A stretch of DNA of 64,000 nucleotides, taken from positions 62,001 to 126,000 of the forward strand of contig CAIUWA010000016.1 in NCBI GenBank assembly GCA_903902745.1. The letters run 5' to 3'. This DNA is from an uncultured Opitutia bacterium (GTDB taxonomy: Bacteria > Verrucomicrobiota > Verrucomicrobiia > Opitutales > Opitutaceae). Numbering within the stretch: the stretch's first letter is position 1; each line of letters opens with the position of its first letter. A program made the position numbers and the translations under genes. Below, piece after piece: positions 1 to 8,734 of the stretch. Under the pieces are notes generated by a model that saw only the letters and a program-made list of their open reading frames with translations, was not told the origin of the DNA and made no database searches.

Positions 1-635
1 ACCCGCCGCACATCGTCCTCCTCCCCGAGATCGCGTTCAACCCGGAGAAGTTCGCCGCCGACGTGAAGCGCGTGCTCACCCGCGAGAAATTCTGCTCCGT
101 CGTCGTCGGCGAGGGCCTCGTCGATGCCGATGGCAACTACGTCACTGCTGACGCCACGACCGACGCCTTCGGCCACGCCCGCCTCGGCGGCGTCGGCGAA
201 TACCTGCGCGAAATCCTCGAGACCCACGCCCCCGGCGTGAAGACCCGCGTCGCCAGCCTCGGCATCGCGCAGCGCGCCGCCGTCCATTGCTCCTCGAAGA
301 CGGACAACGACGAGGCCTACCTCGCCGGCCAGGCCGCCGTGAAGGCCGCCGTCAACGGCGAGACCGACAAGATGGTCACGCTCCTCCGCGGCGAAGCCGA
401 GCACTACACCTGCGAGACCGGCCTTTCGCCCCTGGGCGAGATCGCCAACACCGTGAAAAAGCTTCCCCGCGAATGGATCAACGAGGACGGCATCAGCATG
501 AACTTCCAGTTCCTGCGCTACGCCCAGCCACTGATCCAGGGCGAGGTCGCAGTCCCCTACGACACCGGCCTGCCCGCCTTCGTCACCCTCCAGAAGGATC
601 GCGTCGACAAGCAGCTCGGCGCTTACGAGGCGTAA
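1..635 (+). CDS. 6-phosphofructokinase (large PPi-type family), C-terminal part
   Basis: Phosphorylates fructose 6-phosphate in cytoplasmic glycolysis; members of this clade often use pyrophosphate rather than ATP. The frame (codons from base 3) is open to the left edge, so only the last ~210 residues are present and no start can be assigned. Visible family features are the block VVVGEGLVDADGNYV, the GGVGEYLREILE segment, and SLGIAQRA followed by DNDEAYLAGQAAVKAAV, which corresponds to the LG-x-x-QR motif and the following helix near the sugar-phosphate site. The catalytic N-terminal half, which would tell ATP from PPi use, lies outside the window. A strong hairpin-plus-T-tract terminator follows ~70 bases after the stop. 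Family assignment is confident; phosphoryl donor is not. Confidence 0.82.
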   Translation, partial: PPHIVLLPEIAFNPEKFAADVKRVLTREKFCSVVVGEGLVDADGNYVTADATTDAFGHARLGGVGEYLREILETHAPGVKTRVASLGIAQRAAVHCSSKTDNDEAYLAGQAAVKAAVNGETDKMVTLLRGEAEHYTCETGLSPLGEIANTVKKLPREWINEDGISMNFQFLRYAQPLIQGEVAVPYDTGLPAFVTLQKDRVDKQLGAYEA

Positions 636-703
636 GCTTCGGAAGCCAGAGGCCAGAAGCCAGAGGCCGGACGCCCGTCTGAATCCGGTCTGAAAGCTCC
701 CTT

Positions 704-733
704 AAAAAAGCCGGTCTCGCGACCGGCTTTTTT
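704..733 (+). terminator. Rho-independent terminator after the phosphofructokinase gene
   Basis: A perfect stem AAAAAAGCCGGTC / GACCGGCTTTTTT with a TCGC loop, ending in a T tract. The A tract on the 5' side means it could also stop transcription coming from cstA on the other strand. Confidence 0.85.
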
Positions 734-760
734 GTGCCTGCACTTCCAAGCCCGGAATTG

Positions 761-854
761 ATTTCGCGCAGAGACGCAGGGACACGAGGAAAAGCCAGAG
801 GGCCGGATGCTCCGAGGATCCGACCCTTCGCGCCCCCGCGCCTCTGCGCGAAAC
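761..854. repeat. CGCAGAGGCG-type inverted arms (family B, copy 1)
   Basis: Left arm 761-790 (TTTCGCGCAGAGACGCAGGG) and right arm 826-854 (CGCGCCTCTGCGCGAAAC) are imperfect inverted copies with a ~35-base loop. The same arms recur at 44,811, 53,671, 60,258 and 63,193. Confidence 0.8.
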
Positions 855-934
855 CAGGTTCGGAATTTGACCGCCTCTTCCGTCCTCCGCCTTCCGCCTT
901 CCGTCCTCCGTCCTCCGGCTTCCGGCGTCCGGCC

Positions 935-3016
<2,082 letters not shown>

Positions 3017-3068
3017 ACCCAAATAACGCCGGGGTTTCCTCTGAAAATCAAGCCGCTGCGCGTGCAAA

Positions 3069-3146
3069 CGCTGAAAAGCTGACAAGCTGAAACGGATTCA
3101 GCGTTTCCCATTTCAGCTTTTCAGCTTTTCAGCTTTTCAGCGTTTC
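3069..3146. repeat. CTGAAA-type inverted arms (family A, copy 1)
   Basis: Left arm 3069-3093 (units GCTGAAAA, GCTGACAA, GCTGAAAC) and right arm 3097-3146 (TTTCAGCT units repeated four to five times). They lie between the cstA start and the small ORF at 3129, whose stop codon is inside the right arm. Confidence 0.85.
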
Positions 3147-3341
3147 GGCAGTCCGCAATCGCCGCGACTCCACCAGCACGACCGCTCCATCGAGCCAGGC
3201 GAGGCGTTCCGCGGGCGACATCCGGGCAAACTCGGTATGCCCATCATAATCCTCCGGCCGGCTCCGGGCGATAATCGCCCGGGTCGCCGCGGTGTTGCGC
3301 GGGGACGCGGATGCTGGGCGAGGCTTAGCCTTAGTCGACAT
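3129..3341 (-). CDS. Small hypothetical protein (70 aa)
   Basis: Not a family I can name with confidence. From the ATG giving MSTKAKPRPA it has a basic, Pro/Ala-rich N-terminus, then a short conserved-looking segment FARMSPAERLAWLDGAVVLV, a shape common in small hypothetical proteins found near toxin-antitoxin genes. The last residues (AETLKS) and the TGA stop are encoded by the CTGAAA repeat arm, so the native C-terminus may have been overwritten. It reads in the same direction as the downstream-lying cstA and the upstream toxin-antitoxin pair and sits between two family A elements. A longer start 10 codons upstream is possible. Confidence 0.5.
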   Translation of the reverse strand: MSTKAKPRPASASPRNTAATRAIIARSRPEDYDGHTEFARMSPAERLAWLDGAVVLVESRRLRTAETLKS

Positions 3342-3383
3342 GCTGGCGGAGAAAATCGATGTCCAAGGCATCCTCGGAGAAAA

Positions 3384-3475
3384 GGCTGAAATACTGAAAA
3401 GCTGACACGCTGAAATTGGCTTTAAATTTCAGCATTTCAGTTTCCAGCGTTTCAGCTTTCAGCGTCTCAGCGTTT
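3384..3475. repeat. CTGAAA-type inverted arms (family A, copy 2)
   Basis: Left arm 3384-3417 and right arm 3427-3475, both made of 8-10 base iterations of GCTGAAA or its complement. It separates the 70-aa ORF from the toxin gene. The toxin-side edge reads GCTGAGGCGGA, also seen at the edge of the copy next to 10,972. Confidence 0.85.
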
Positions 3476-3486
3476 TAAACTCCGCC

Positions 3487-3762
3487 TCAGCCGAGGTAGT
3501 CATGGAGGTGGGCGGCCAGGTATTCGTAAACGATGGCGCGCGGCGCGGCGAAAAAAACTTCAATCCGGCCGGCGTGGTGCCGGAAGACCATCCGGTGAGC
3601 GCCGACGCGCAGGCGGTGAAAGCCTTCCAGCTCCTCATAGAGGGGCTGGGTGTCGCCGGCGGGCAGCGCGGCCAGGGCCAGCTTGATCCGCCGGCGAGGC
3701 TCGGGGGCGAGGCGGCCAAGATAGTCGCGGACCTGCGGGGCGACGATGACCTTAGGCTTCAA
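3487..3762 (-). CDS. RelE/ParE-superfamily toxin
   Basis: A 91-residue basic protein with the RelE/ParE toxin layout: N-terminal helix pair (VRDYLGRLAPEPRRRIKLAL), a central GFHRLRVGAHRMVFRH strand block, and the C-terminal IEVFFAAPRAIVYEYL strand with the family's Tyr. Relatives either cut mRNA on the ribosome (RelE) or block gyrase (ParE); the sequence does not decide between them. It overlaps the antitoxin gene by 11 bases, the usual arrangement for translational coupling in a type II toxin-antitoxin operon. The stop (in GGCTGAGGCGGA) lies just outside a CTGAAA repeat arm. Confidence 0.8.
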   Translation of the reverse strand: MKPKVIVAPQVRDYLGRLAPEPRRRIKLALAALPAGDTQPLYEELEGFHRLRVGAHRMVFRHHAGRIEVFFAAPRAIVYEYLAAHLHDYLG

Positions 3763-4000
3763 TGGCGGAGAGCGGATGAAACTTGAGCTTGCCGGCTTTG
3801 AGCTTGCGGAGCTGCGCCATGAAGACGGGATCCGCGAGCAGTTCCATCGTCTCGATCATGCCACCCAGACGCTCGGCCGAGATGACATGAACCACCGGGC
3901 GCTCATGACGGGTGATGGTGACAAGGGCGCCGGACTCGGCCGTCCGCACGGCCGCGGCCGTGGCGCGCTGGAGTTCCTTGACGCTGTATGTATTCTTCAC
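3752..4000 (-). CDS. Phd/YefM-family antitoxin
   Basis: An 82-residue protein from a GTG start (VKNTYSVKELQ). The N-terminal pattern YSVKELQRATAAAVRTAES followed by GALVTITRHERPVVHVISAE is the Phd/YefM DNA-binding fold; the C-terminal tail (residues ~50-82) should wrap the toxin. The frame runs 17 codons further up, but that extension does not look like the family, and a TATACA box lies only 10 bases before the GTG. It is first in the operon, before the toxin, and by analogy with the family would repress its own promoter, with the toxin as co-repressor. Confidence 0.8.
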   Translation of the reverse strand: MKNTYSVKELQRATAAAVRTAESGALVTITRHERPVVHVISAERLGGMIETMELLADPVFMAQLRKLKAGKLKFHPLSAIEA

Positions 4001-4010
4001 GCCGAAAAGG

Positions 4011-4035
4011 TGTATATCGGCCGAGGCCCTGTCAA
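4011..4035 (-). promoter_or_regulatory. Weak candidate promoter of the toxin-antitoxin pair
   Basis: On the minus strand, TTGACA (4030-4035) is followed 13 bases later by TATACA (4011-4016). The spacing is short for a sigma-70 promoter. The TATACA box ends 10 bases before the GTG of the antitoxin gene, so the transcript would be nearly leaderless. Confidence 0.3.
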
Positions 4036-4050
4036 CCCGGCGCAGGGACA

Positions 4051-4145
4051 AAGCTGAAACCGGAAAGTTAAACGCTGAAAACTGAAACGCTGAAAATCTG
4101 AAATTTAGAGTCTGATTTCAGCGTTTCAGTTTTTCAGCTTTTCCA
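4051..4145. repeat. CTGAAA-type inverted arms (family A, copy 3)
   Basis: Left arm 4051-4106 and right arm 4115-4145. The right arm runs into the O-antigen ligase-like gene and encodes its last residues and stop codon. Confidence 0.85.
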
Positions 4146-5631
4146 TTTCCAGACTCCGCAGCACCAGCGTCAGCAGCAGGCACCACGTCACCAGGATCGC
4201 GGGACACTGGAAGGGAAAATCCATCCACGCGTGGAGCAGCGTCGCCATGCAGCCAAAGAGCACGGGCACCATCGCGGAATACCACAGCGCCCGGCGGCGG
4301 ATCAGCAGCGCCAACCCGTAGCCCGCCCCCGCCAGCAGGATGGCCACGCCTACCGCGCCGAGTTCGATCGGGATCTCCAACCAGTCGTTATGCACGTGCT
4401 CCCAGAATAATTGCCCACCTTGGTAAATATCGGGATAGCGGCTGACGTAGGCGGGAAAAAGATGCCGGAAGCTACCCGCACCGACTCCGCGCCATCCGAG
4501 GTCCTCGAGCATGGTCACCCCGGCGGCCCGGGCCTCCAGCCGCGATGAGACGCTCGCTTCCTTAACCCCATTTTCGATCATGACGCCGAAGCCTCGGTTG
4601 ATCTCAGAGAAATCCAAGCTGCGGAAAGTGTATAAAACAAATCCGGCAAAGATCATAATGACCATGAGGGTCACACGGGAATCCGTGCCGGTGACAACCG
4701 GCCGGAGCTTGCGGCGCAGCAGAAACCATCCCGAGAAAAACGCCAGGGTCACGCCCAGAGTCAGGCTGGCGCTGCGCGATCCCGTGAACAACACGGCGCT
4801 CGCGAGAAAGAGCGTCACGAGGACCAAGGCGGCGGCTGGCGTGGATTTTTTCAGGGTACGCGCGCCTTGGTCATAACCCCATGTGGCCAGGGCAATCGCG
4901 GTGAACGTCATCAGCGCCAGATAGGCGCCGGCGTGGTTCTTGTAGATAAAACTGGCGTTGAGGTTAAGCCTCTCCGTGAACACGTCCAGCGGCCAAGGCG
5001 GGTGCAGATCGTTCCTCACGCGCTGGAACGCCAGCAGGGCCCCAAGCGCCACGGCATTGCCCATGAGCACGCCGAGCAGGATGCGGCACGAGCGGCGGCG
5101 GGTGATCCCAATCCACACCGAGCAGATCACCAGCCAGGCCGCGGCGTAGATGATCAACTGGTGCCAGGGATCGGATAACGACCAGGGTGTTTCCACGCTC
5201 GTCGGCAGCCATGACACATTTCCCACCGGCACCAGCCACCACGAAGGTCCATTTGTCGCGTAGCGACTTGAGGGATTGAATCCCTGCACCGTCACGTAGA
5301 GCAGCAGCGCCAGCCCGATCCAGAAAATCGGGAAGCGCACCAGCCGGGGCCACATGATCACCCGGAACGGTCCGGCGGACCAACCGGATTCCGATTCATG
5401 CGCGCGCGACTGCAGCGCCAGCGCAAAACCGAGGAGCGCGAGGACGAGACTGACCCACTGGCTCCACGGATGCATCGTCCCCAGCGCCCACGGCAGAAAA
5501 CAGAGATGCACGCCCAGAACCGCGAGCAACCAGCGCTCGGCGGGATGCAGTGGCTCACGCGACCGTTGACCGCGAAACTGCTCGACCCGGCGCGTGCCAG
5601 ACGGCGGCAAGGGTTGAGGGTCGGAAGTCAA
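4126..5631 (-). CDS. O-antigen ligase family (Wzy_C) membrane protein
   Basis: A 501-residue polytopic inner-membrane protein, probably joining polysaccharide chains to lipid or polymerising them. About ten hydrophobic segments are visible. The Wzy_C/WaaL core is recognisable: KNHAGAYLALM, then LFTGSRSASLTL, then the long periplasmic loop containing GVGAGSFRHLFPAYVSRYPD and the HVHNDWLEIPIELGAVG block with its conserved His. The final residues (EMEKLKN) and the TGA come from a CTGAAA repeat arm. Its neighbours on the left-to-right map, a nucleotide-sugar dehydratase fragment and a Wzc-like kinase, support a role in capsule or exopolysaccharide assembly. Ligase versus polymerase cannot be decided. 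Confidence 0.85.
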   Translation of the reverse strand: MTSDPQPLPPSGTRRVEQFRGQRSREPLHPAERWLLAVLGVHLCFLPWALGTMHPWSQWVSLVLALLGFALALQSRAHESESGWSAGPFRVIMWPRLVRFPIFWIGLALLLYVTVQGFNPSSRYATNGPSWWLVPVGNVSWLPTSVETPWSLSDPWHQLIIYAAAWLVICSVWIGITRRRSCRILLGVLMGNAVALGALLAFQRVRNDLHPPWPLDVFTERLNLNASFIYKNHAGAYLALMTFTAIALATWGYDQGARTLKKSTPAAALVLVTLFLASAVLFTGSRSASLTLGVTLAFFSGWFLLRRKLRPVVTGTDSRVTLMVIMIFAGFVLYTFRSLDFSEINRGFGVMIENGVKEASVSSRLEARAAGVTMLEDLGWRGVGAGSFRHLFPAYVSRYPDIYQGGQLFWEHVHNDWLEIPIELGAVGVAILLAGAGYGLALLIRRRALWYSAMVPVLFGCMATLLHAWMDFPFQCPAILVTWCLLLTLVLRSLEMEKLKN

Positions 5632-5649
5632 TCAAGCGATTCGGTCAGA

Positions 5650-5903
5650 GAAGCTGAAATTTTGAAACGCTGAAATCTCCGAGCTTTGCGTTTTCCGAGG
5701 GAAATCGGAAATATTGACCCGCCTTCGCTCTAACGAGCTTTGGCGCCGCACGGAAAGCTGACGCGCTGCTGCGCAGGAAAGCTGAAATGCTGAAAATCTG
5801 ACACGCTGAAATCGGAGCCAACACAGACCCAAATTTCAGCTTTTCAGCGTTTCAGATTTTCAGCGTTTCACCTTCCAAGGTTTCAGCGTTTCAGTTTTCA
5901 GCT
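5650..5903. repeat. CTGAAA-type inverted arms (family A, copy 4, composite)
   Basis: Two left arms (5650-5676 and 5778-5812) and one long right arm (5832-5903). A CTTCGCC-type unit (family D) at 5719-5756 lies between the left arms. It fills the spacer between the ligase-like gene and the dehydratase fragment. Confidence 0.8.
5719..5756. repeat. CTTCGCCAAGGCT-type unit (family D)
   Basis: CCGCCTTCGCTCTAACGAGC followed by TTTGGCGCCGCACGG. A diverged copy of the unit also seen at 10,754, 13,453, 46,779, 49,558 and 60,269. It sits inside a family A element. Confidence 0.6.
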
Positions 5904-5913
5904 GTCACCAAAA

Positions 5914-6435
5914 TCAGTCCAAAAACGGCGTGTACTCCGGCACCAGCCGCTGGAGTCTTTTCTTCAGCTCGTTTGTCTCCATCTCGTGCAGCTGATGCTC
6001 GAGCTCCTCCACCGCGGATTCGCTGAACATTACCTCCGCGGTGAAACGCATGATGCGCGGGTGAGCGGTGGACTGGTGCGTCTCGGTGCTGTGCCGCAGC
6101 TCCTCGTAGAGTTTCTCTCCCGGCTTCAGGCCCGTGAAGGAAATCTCGATGTCATCGCCCACCTTGAAACCGCTCAGCTGGATCATCTGCCGGGCCAGGT
6201 CCACGATCTTGACGGGTTGCCCCATATCCAGGACGAAAATCTCACCACCCTTGCCCAGGACCGAGCTCTGCAGGACGAGTCCCACCGCCTCGGGGATGGT
6301 CATGAAATACCGGGTGACGTCGGGATGTGTGACCGTCACCGGCCCACCATTGGCAATCTGGCGCTTGAAAATCGGGATCACGCTGCCCGACGACCCCAGC
6401 ACATTGCCGAAGCGGACCGCCATGAATTTCGTCCG
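5914..6435 (-). pseudogene. Nucleoside-diphosphate-sugar epimerase/dehydratase (CapD/WbpM-like), 5'-truncated
   Basis: C-terminal ~173 residues of a polysaccharide-biosynthesis SDR of the UDP-GlcNAc 4,6-dehydratase type. Homology begins at [20 protein letters not shown] and continues through [45 protein letters not shown] and [14 protein letters not shown], all standard for the C-terminal half. The NAD-binding Rossmann motif and the catalytic Ser/Thr-Met/Tyr-Lys residues are missing. Upstream of TKF the frame runs on to 6597, but it reads a 12-bp palindrome, a family E repeat and then the antisense of the Wzc-like gene. Full-length relatives have ~600 residues, or ~330 without the membrane domain. 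This is a real truncation or an assembly join; the product is unlikely to be active. Confidence 0.75.
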
Positions 6436-6452
6436 TCGCGCGGACGAAATTC
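6424..6452. repeat. 12-bp palindrome at the truncation junction
   Basis: GAATTTCGTCCG, a 5-base loop TCGCG, then CGGACGAAATTC: a perfect inverted copy. The left half is native dehydratase coding sequence (RTKF); the right half is its mirror image and is followed directly by family E repeat. Confidence 0.85.
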
Positions 6453-6518
6453 CTGACGCCGGAGGACTGAGGCCGGAGGACGGCAGACCGGCTTCGGGCG
6501 TCAGGCTTCCGGCATCCA
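6452..6518. repeat. GGAGGCCGGA-type inverted arms (family E) between two truncated genes
   Basis: Left half from 6452 (CCTGACGCCGGAGGACTGAG) and right half to ~6518 (CCGGCTTCGGGCGTCAGGCT) are inverted relative to each other. Wzc-like coding homology resumes right after the right half. Confidence 0.75.
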
Positions 6519-7753
6519 CCGAGACCCGCGCCGCCCTCGCCGCGCAGGAATCGAGCTCCCTCTCCGTCGACCGCCTCGGCGTCGAGTATACCAACATGGA
6601 GCGCGACTACAGCGTGAATGAAAAAATCCTGCAAACCATCCTGGCACGGATGCAGGAGACTTCGATGAGCAGCAGCACGGTGGAAACGCAAAACGCCAGA
6701 CTACTCGACCGGGCAAAACCTGGCGTACGGCCCGTGGATCCGAATTATGCGCTAAACCTAGGCCTCGGTTTGGTCGGCGGTCTCGCCTTCGGATTGGTTC
6801 TCGCCTTCTTGACGGCCTATCTCGACGACCGGGTAAAGAGTGCCTACGACATCGAAGCCGTCGTGGGGCTGCCGCTGCTGAGCATCATCCCAAAGTTCAA
6901 GAAGCCAACCACGGGAGACGAAACCCTGGGCGCGGCGTTCGTGCCACCGAGCGAGCCCGAGGTCAGCGAGGCCTTCTCTACGCTTTATTCCAGCCTGCGT
7001 CTGAAGGATGAGAGCAAGAAGGCACAGTGCATTGTCATCACCAGCACCGTGCCCGGCGAGGGCAAGTCCTTCATCGCCCGCAATCTCGCCCTTACCTTCG
7101 CCTCGCATGGTGAACGCGTTCTGTTGCTGGACTGCGACCTGCGGCGGCCCGTGGTGCACCGCGCGTTCCACGTCGAGAACCTCAAGGGTGTGATCGACGT
7201 CTGCACGACCGACATCGCGCTCGATGACGTCATCATCAAGGGCATCCAGCCCAACCTCGACGTGCTGCCCTCGGGTGGCCGCTCGAAGAACCCGGCACAA
7301 AACCTGACGAGCAAGAACTTCGAGGTGCTGCTCATTGAGCTGCGCAAACGCTACGATCGCATCTTCATCGACACCCCGCCGGTCGCACTGGTGAGCGATG
7401 CGTTCGTGATCCTGCCGCTGGTGGATGGGTCGATCTATTCGATCTATTTCAACAAGGTCCGCCGCAAGGCCGCGCAGTTCTGCGTGCAGCGCCTGATGGA
7501 GATCAGTGTCCCGCATTTCGGCGCGGTGCTCAACGGCCTCGACCAAAACATCGGCGGTTACTACTACCACCATTACTACGACAAGTCGTACAAGCAGTAC
7601 TACGTGAGCACCGCGAACGACCAGCCCGGCGATGCGCCCCGGCGCGAATCGCCGACGCGGACCGCGAGCGGCCCGAAGGCCGCCCGGCGGGCGCGGAGGG
7701 CGGAGTCCGGAGGACAGAAGCCGGACGCCGGAGGCCAGACGCCGGAGGCGTGA
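6518..7753 (+). pseudogene. Wzc-like polysaccharide co-polymerase/BY-kinase, 5'-truncated
   Basis: C-terminal ~411 residues of a Wzc/CpsD-type inner-membrane protein that controls exopolysaccharide chain length through tyrosine autophosphorylation. Visible parts, in order: the end of the periplasmic coiled coil, a transmembrane segment (LGLGLVGGLAFGLVLAFL), the BY-kinase domain with Walker A (STVPGEGKSF), Walker A' (LLLDCDLRRP) and Walker B (RIFIDTPPVALVSD), and a tyrosine cluster (GGYYYHHYYDKSYKQYYVS). The N-terminal Wzz domain and first membrane segment are missing and there is no convincing start; the first ATG in the homologous part is at 6596. The last ~17 residues (SGGQKPDAGGQTPEA) and the stop are repeat-derived. 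Kinase domain intact, protein truncated. Confidence 0.8.
7694..7750. repeat. GGAGGCCGGA-type arm (family E) read as a protein tail
   Basis: Repeated units such as CCGGAGGACAGAAGCCGGAC in one orientation only. They lie in frame at the end of the Wzc-like gene and run up to its TGA stop. No matching inverted arm was seen nearby. Confidence 0.7.
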
Positions 7754-7755
7754 TC

Positions 7756-7850
7756 CGCCTTCGCTAAAGCTTCGGCGTGACAGGTCCGCTTTTCGCCTGG
7801 GGCTTCGGCCGATGCATAAAGCTATGGCGTGACGAGACGGCGTGACAAGG
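7756..7850. repeat. CTTCGCC/GCTATGGCGTGAC units (family D) before tRNA-Glu
   Basis: Two tandem diverged units: CCGCCTTCGCTAAAGCTTCG followed by GCGTGACAGGTCCG (7756-7790), and AAAGCTATGGCGTGACGAGA followed by CGGCGTGACAAGG (7818-7850). The second recurs almost exactly at 8642-8672. The rest of the spacer up to the tRNA (7851-8013) shows nothing I can name. Confidence 0.6.
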
Positions 7851-8013
7851 GGCGGCTTTAGGGCGCGAGGACTTGCGCAGCAGATCCAATCATCGGCGCC
7901 TTCAGATGCTCCTGCATCTAGGCTTGGACAAGCGGGTTCAGCCCCGTTTTTCCCATTTCAGAAATGCCTTGCGCGGGTAATGCCGCATCGTAGGGTGCCC
8001 GGCTCCGCGGTTA

Positions 8014-8090
8014 GTCCCCATCGTCTAGCCCGGTCAGGACGCCTCCCTTTCACGGAGAGAACCGGGGTTCGAATCCCCGTGGGGACGCCA
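8014..8090 (+). tRNA. tRNA-Glu (anticodon UUC)
   Basis: Complete cloverleaf of 77 bases including an encoded CCA end. The acceptor stem GTCCCCA pairs with TGGGGAC (8080-8086), G8087 is the discriminator, and the T arm has GGTTCGAATCC. The anticodon loop CTTTCAC (8047-8053) places TTC at 8049-8051. The anticodon stem CCTCC/GGAGA has one mismatch, C8042 against A8058, at its outer pair. Family D repeat units flank the gene on both sides. Confidence 0.93.
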
Positions 8091-8232
8091 GCCTTCGCTT
8101 TTTGATTCAAAAAGCTACGGCTTGGCAGGCCAGCGGCCGATGCCCATTACGCCGTAGCTTTAGCGCAGGCGAAAGCCTTGGCGAAGGCAACCACGACGAC
8201 TCGTCACGCTATAGCCTTGGCGAAGGCGGACT
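8091..8232. repeat. CTTCGCC-type units (family D), both orientations, after tRNA-Glu
   Basis: Starting right after the CCA end: a plus-strand unit with an internal hairpin (GCTTTTT, GATTC, AAAAAGC at 8098-8116), then two minus-strand units (near 8150-8190 and 8205-8232, CGCTATAGCCTTGGCGAAGG). The tRNA is thus embedded in this repeat family. Confidence 0.6.
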
Positions 8233-8276
8233 GGATTTCCCTGAAAAAACTGGGGGAGTCGCTCCGTTTCATCTGC

Positions 8277-8525
8277 ATGAACGGCTTTTATTACGTCTAC
8301 ATGCTGCAATCGATCTCGGCCCCCGCCTCGCACTACGTCGGATTCACTGAAGATCTGGCCTCGCGCCTGAACGCCCACAATGCGGGCTCGGTGCCGGCGA
8401 CAACAGCCGAACGCCCTTTGCGGATAAAAACCGCCGTCACGTTCACCGACCTCACGCGTGCCCGGGCATTTGAACGTTACTTGAAATCCGGCTCCGGTCG
8501 GGCCTTTGCCCGGAAACATTTCTAG
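8277..8525 (+). CDS. Stand-alone GIY-YIG domain protein
   Basis: An 82-residue single-domain member of the GIY-YIG nuclease superfamily. The GIY-YIG pair appears as FYYVYMLQS (residues 3-11) and HYVGFTEDLASRLNAHNAG, with the conserved Arg in that helix; the later FTDLTRARAFERYLKSGSGR carries the Glu region. The frame is open for 33 more codons upstream, but they encode family D repeat, so the ATG of MNGFYYVYM is chosen. Proteins of this size are common in bacteria and their function is generally unknown; nuclease activity is not assured. It lies between the tRNA-Glu repeat zone and the GDSL gene. Confidence 0.78.
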   Translation: MNGFYYVYMLQSISAPASHYVGFTEDLASRLNAHNAGSVPATTAERPLRIKTAVTFTDLTRARAFERYLKSGSGRAFARKHF

Positions 8526-8610
8526 CTGTCTTGTGATCTGAACGTCTGCAGCTGAAGGTGACAGGCCCGTTCATTCCCTTGGCCTGGCTTCCGCCGTCGC
8601 AAAAAGTTTA

Positions 8611-8727
8611 CCCGCCTTTGGCGGCGCCGGAGGCGACCAGGGCTATGGCGTGACGAGACGGCGTGACAGGTCCGTTCAACAGACCTCAGGATTTCAGCTT
8701 TTCAGTTTTCAGCGTTTCAGCTTTTCT
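8611..8727. repeat. Family D unit followed by a CTGAAA right arm (family A, copy 5)
   Basis: 8611-8672 holds GCTATGGCGTGACGAGACGG as at 7822; 8691-8727 is a right arm only (TTTCAGCTTTTCAGTTTTCA). It ends 8 bases before the GDSL start codon. A weak left-arm relic may lie at 8535-8565. The spacer holds no gene. Confidence 0.65.
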
Positions 8728-8734
8728 GCCCGCC

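Noticed and set aside
3017-3085. N-terminal extension of CstA
   Set aside because: The 23 extra codons (starting SAFQRLHAQ) read the CTGAAA repeat; the family N-terminus fits the internal ATG at 3016.
3069-5903. CTGAAA elements as integron attC sites
   Set aside because: They lack the conserved core-site sequences (GTTRRRY type), vary widely in length, occur between genes of all orientations elsewhere in the window, and no integrase gene is present.
6134-6517. Long 5' extension of the Wzc-like frame
   Set aside because: It is the antisense of the dehydratase fragment and the repeat; coding homology begins only near 6518.
7981-8232. An integrated element next to tRNA-Glu
   Set aside because: No integrase and no repeated tRNA 3' end was seen; only short family D repeats lie there.
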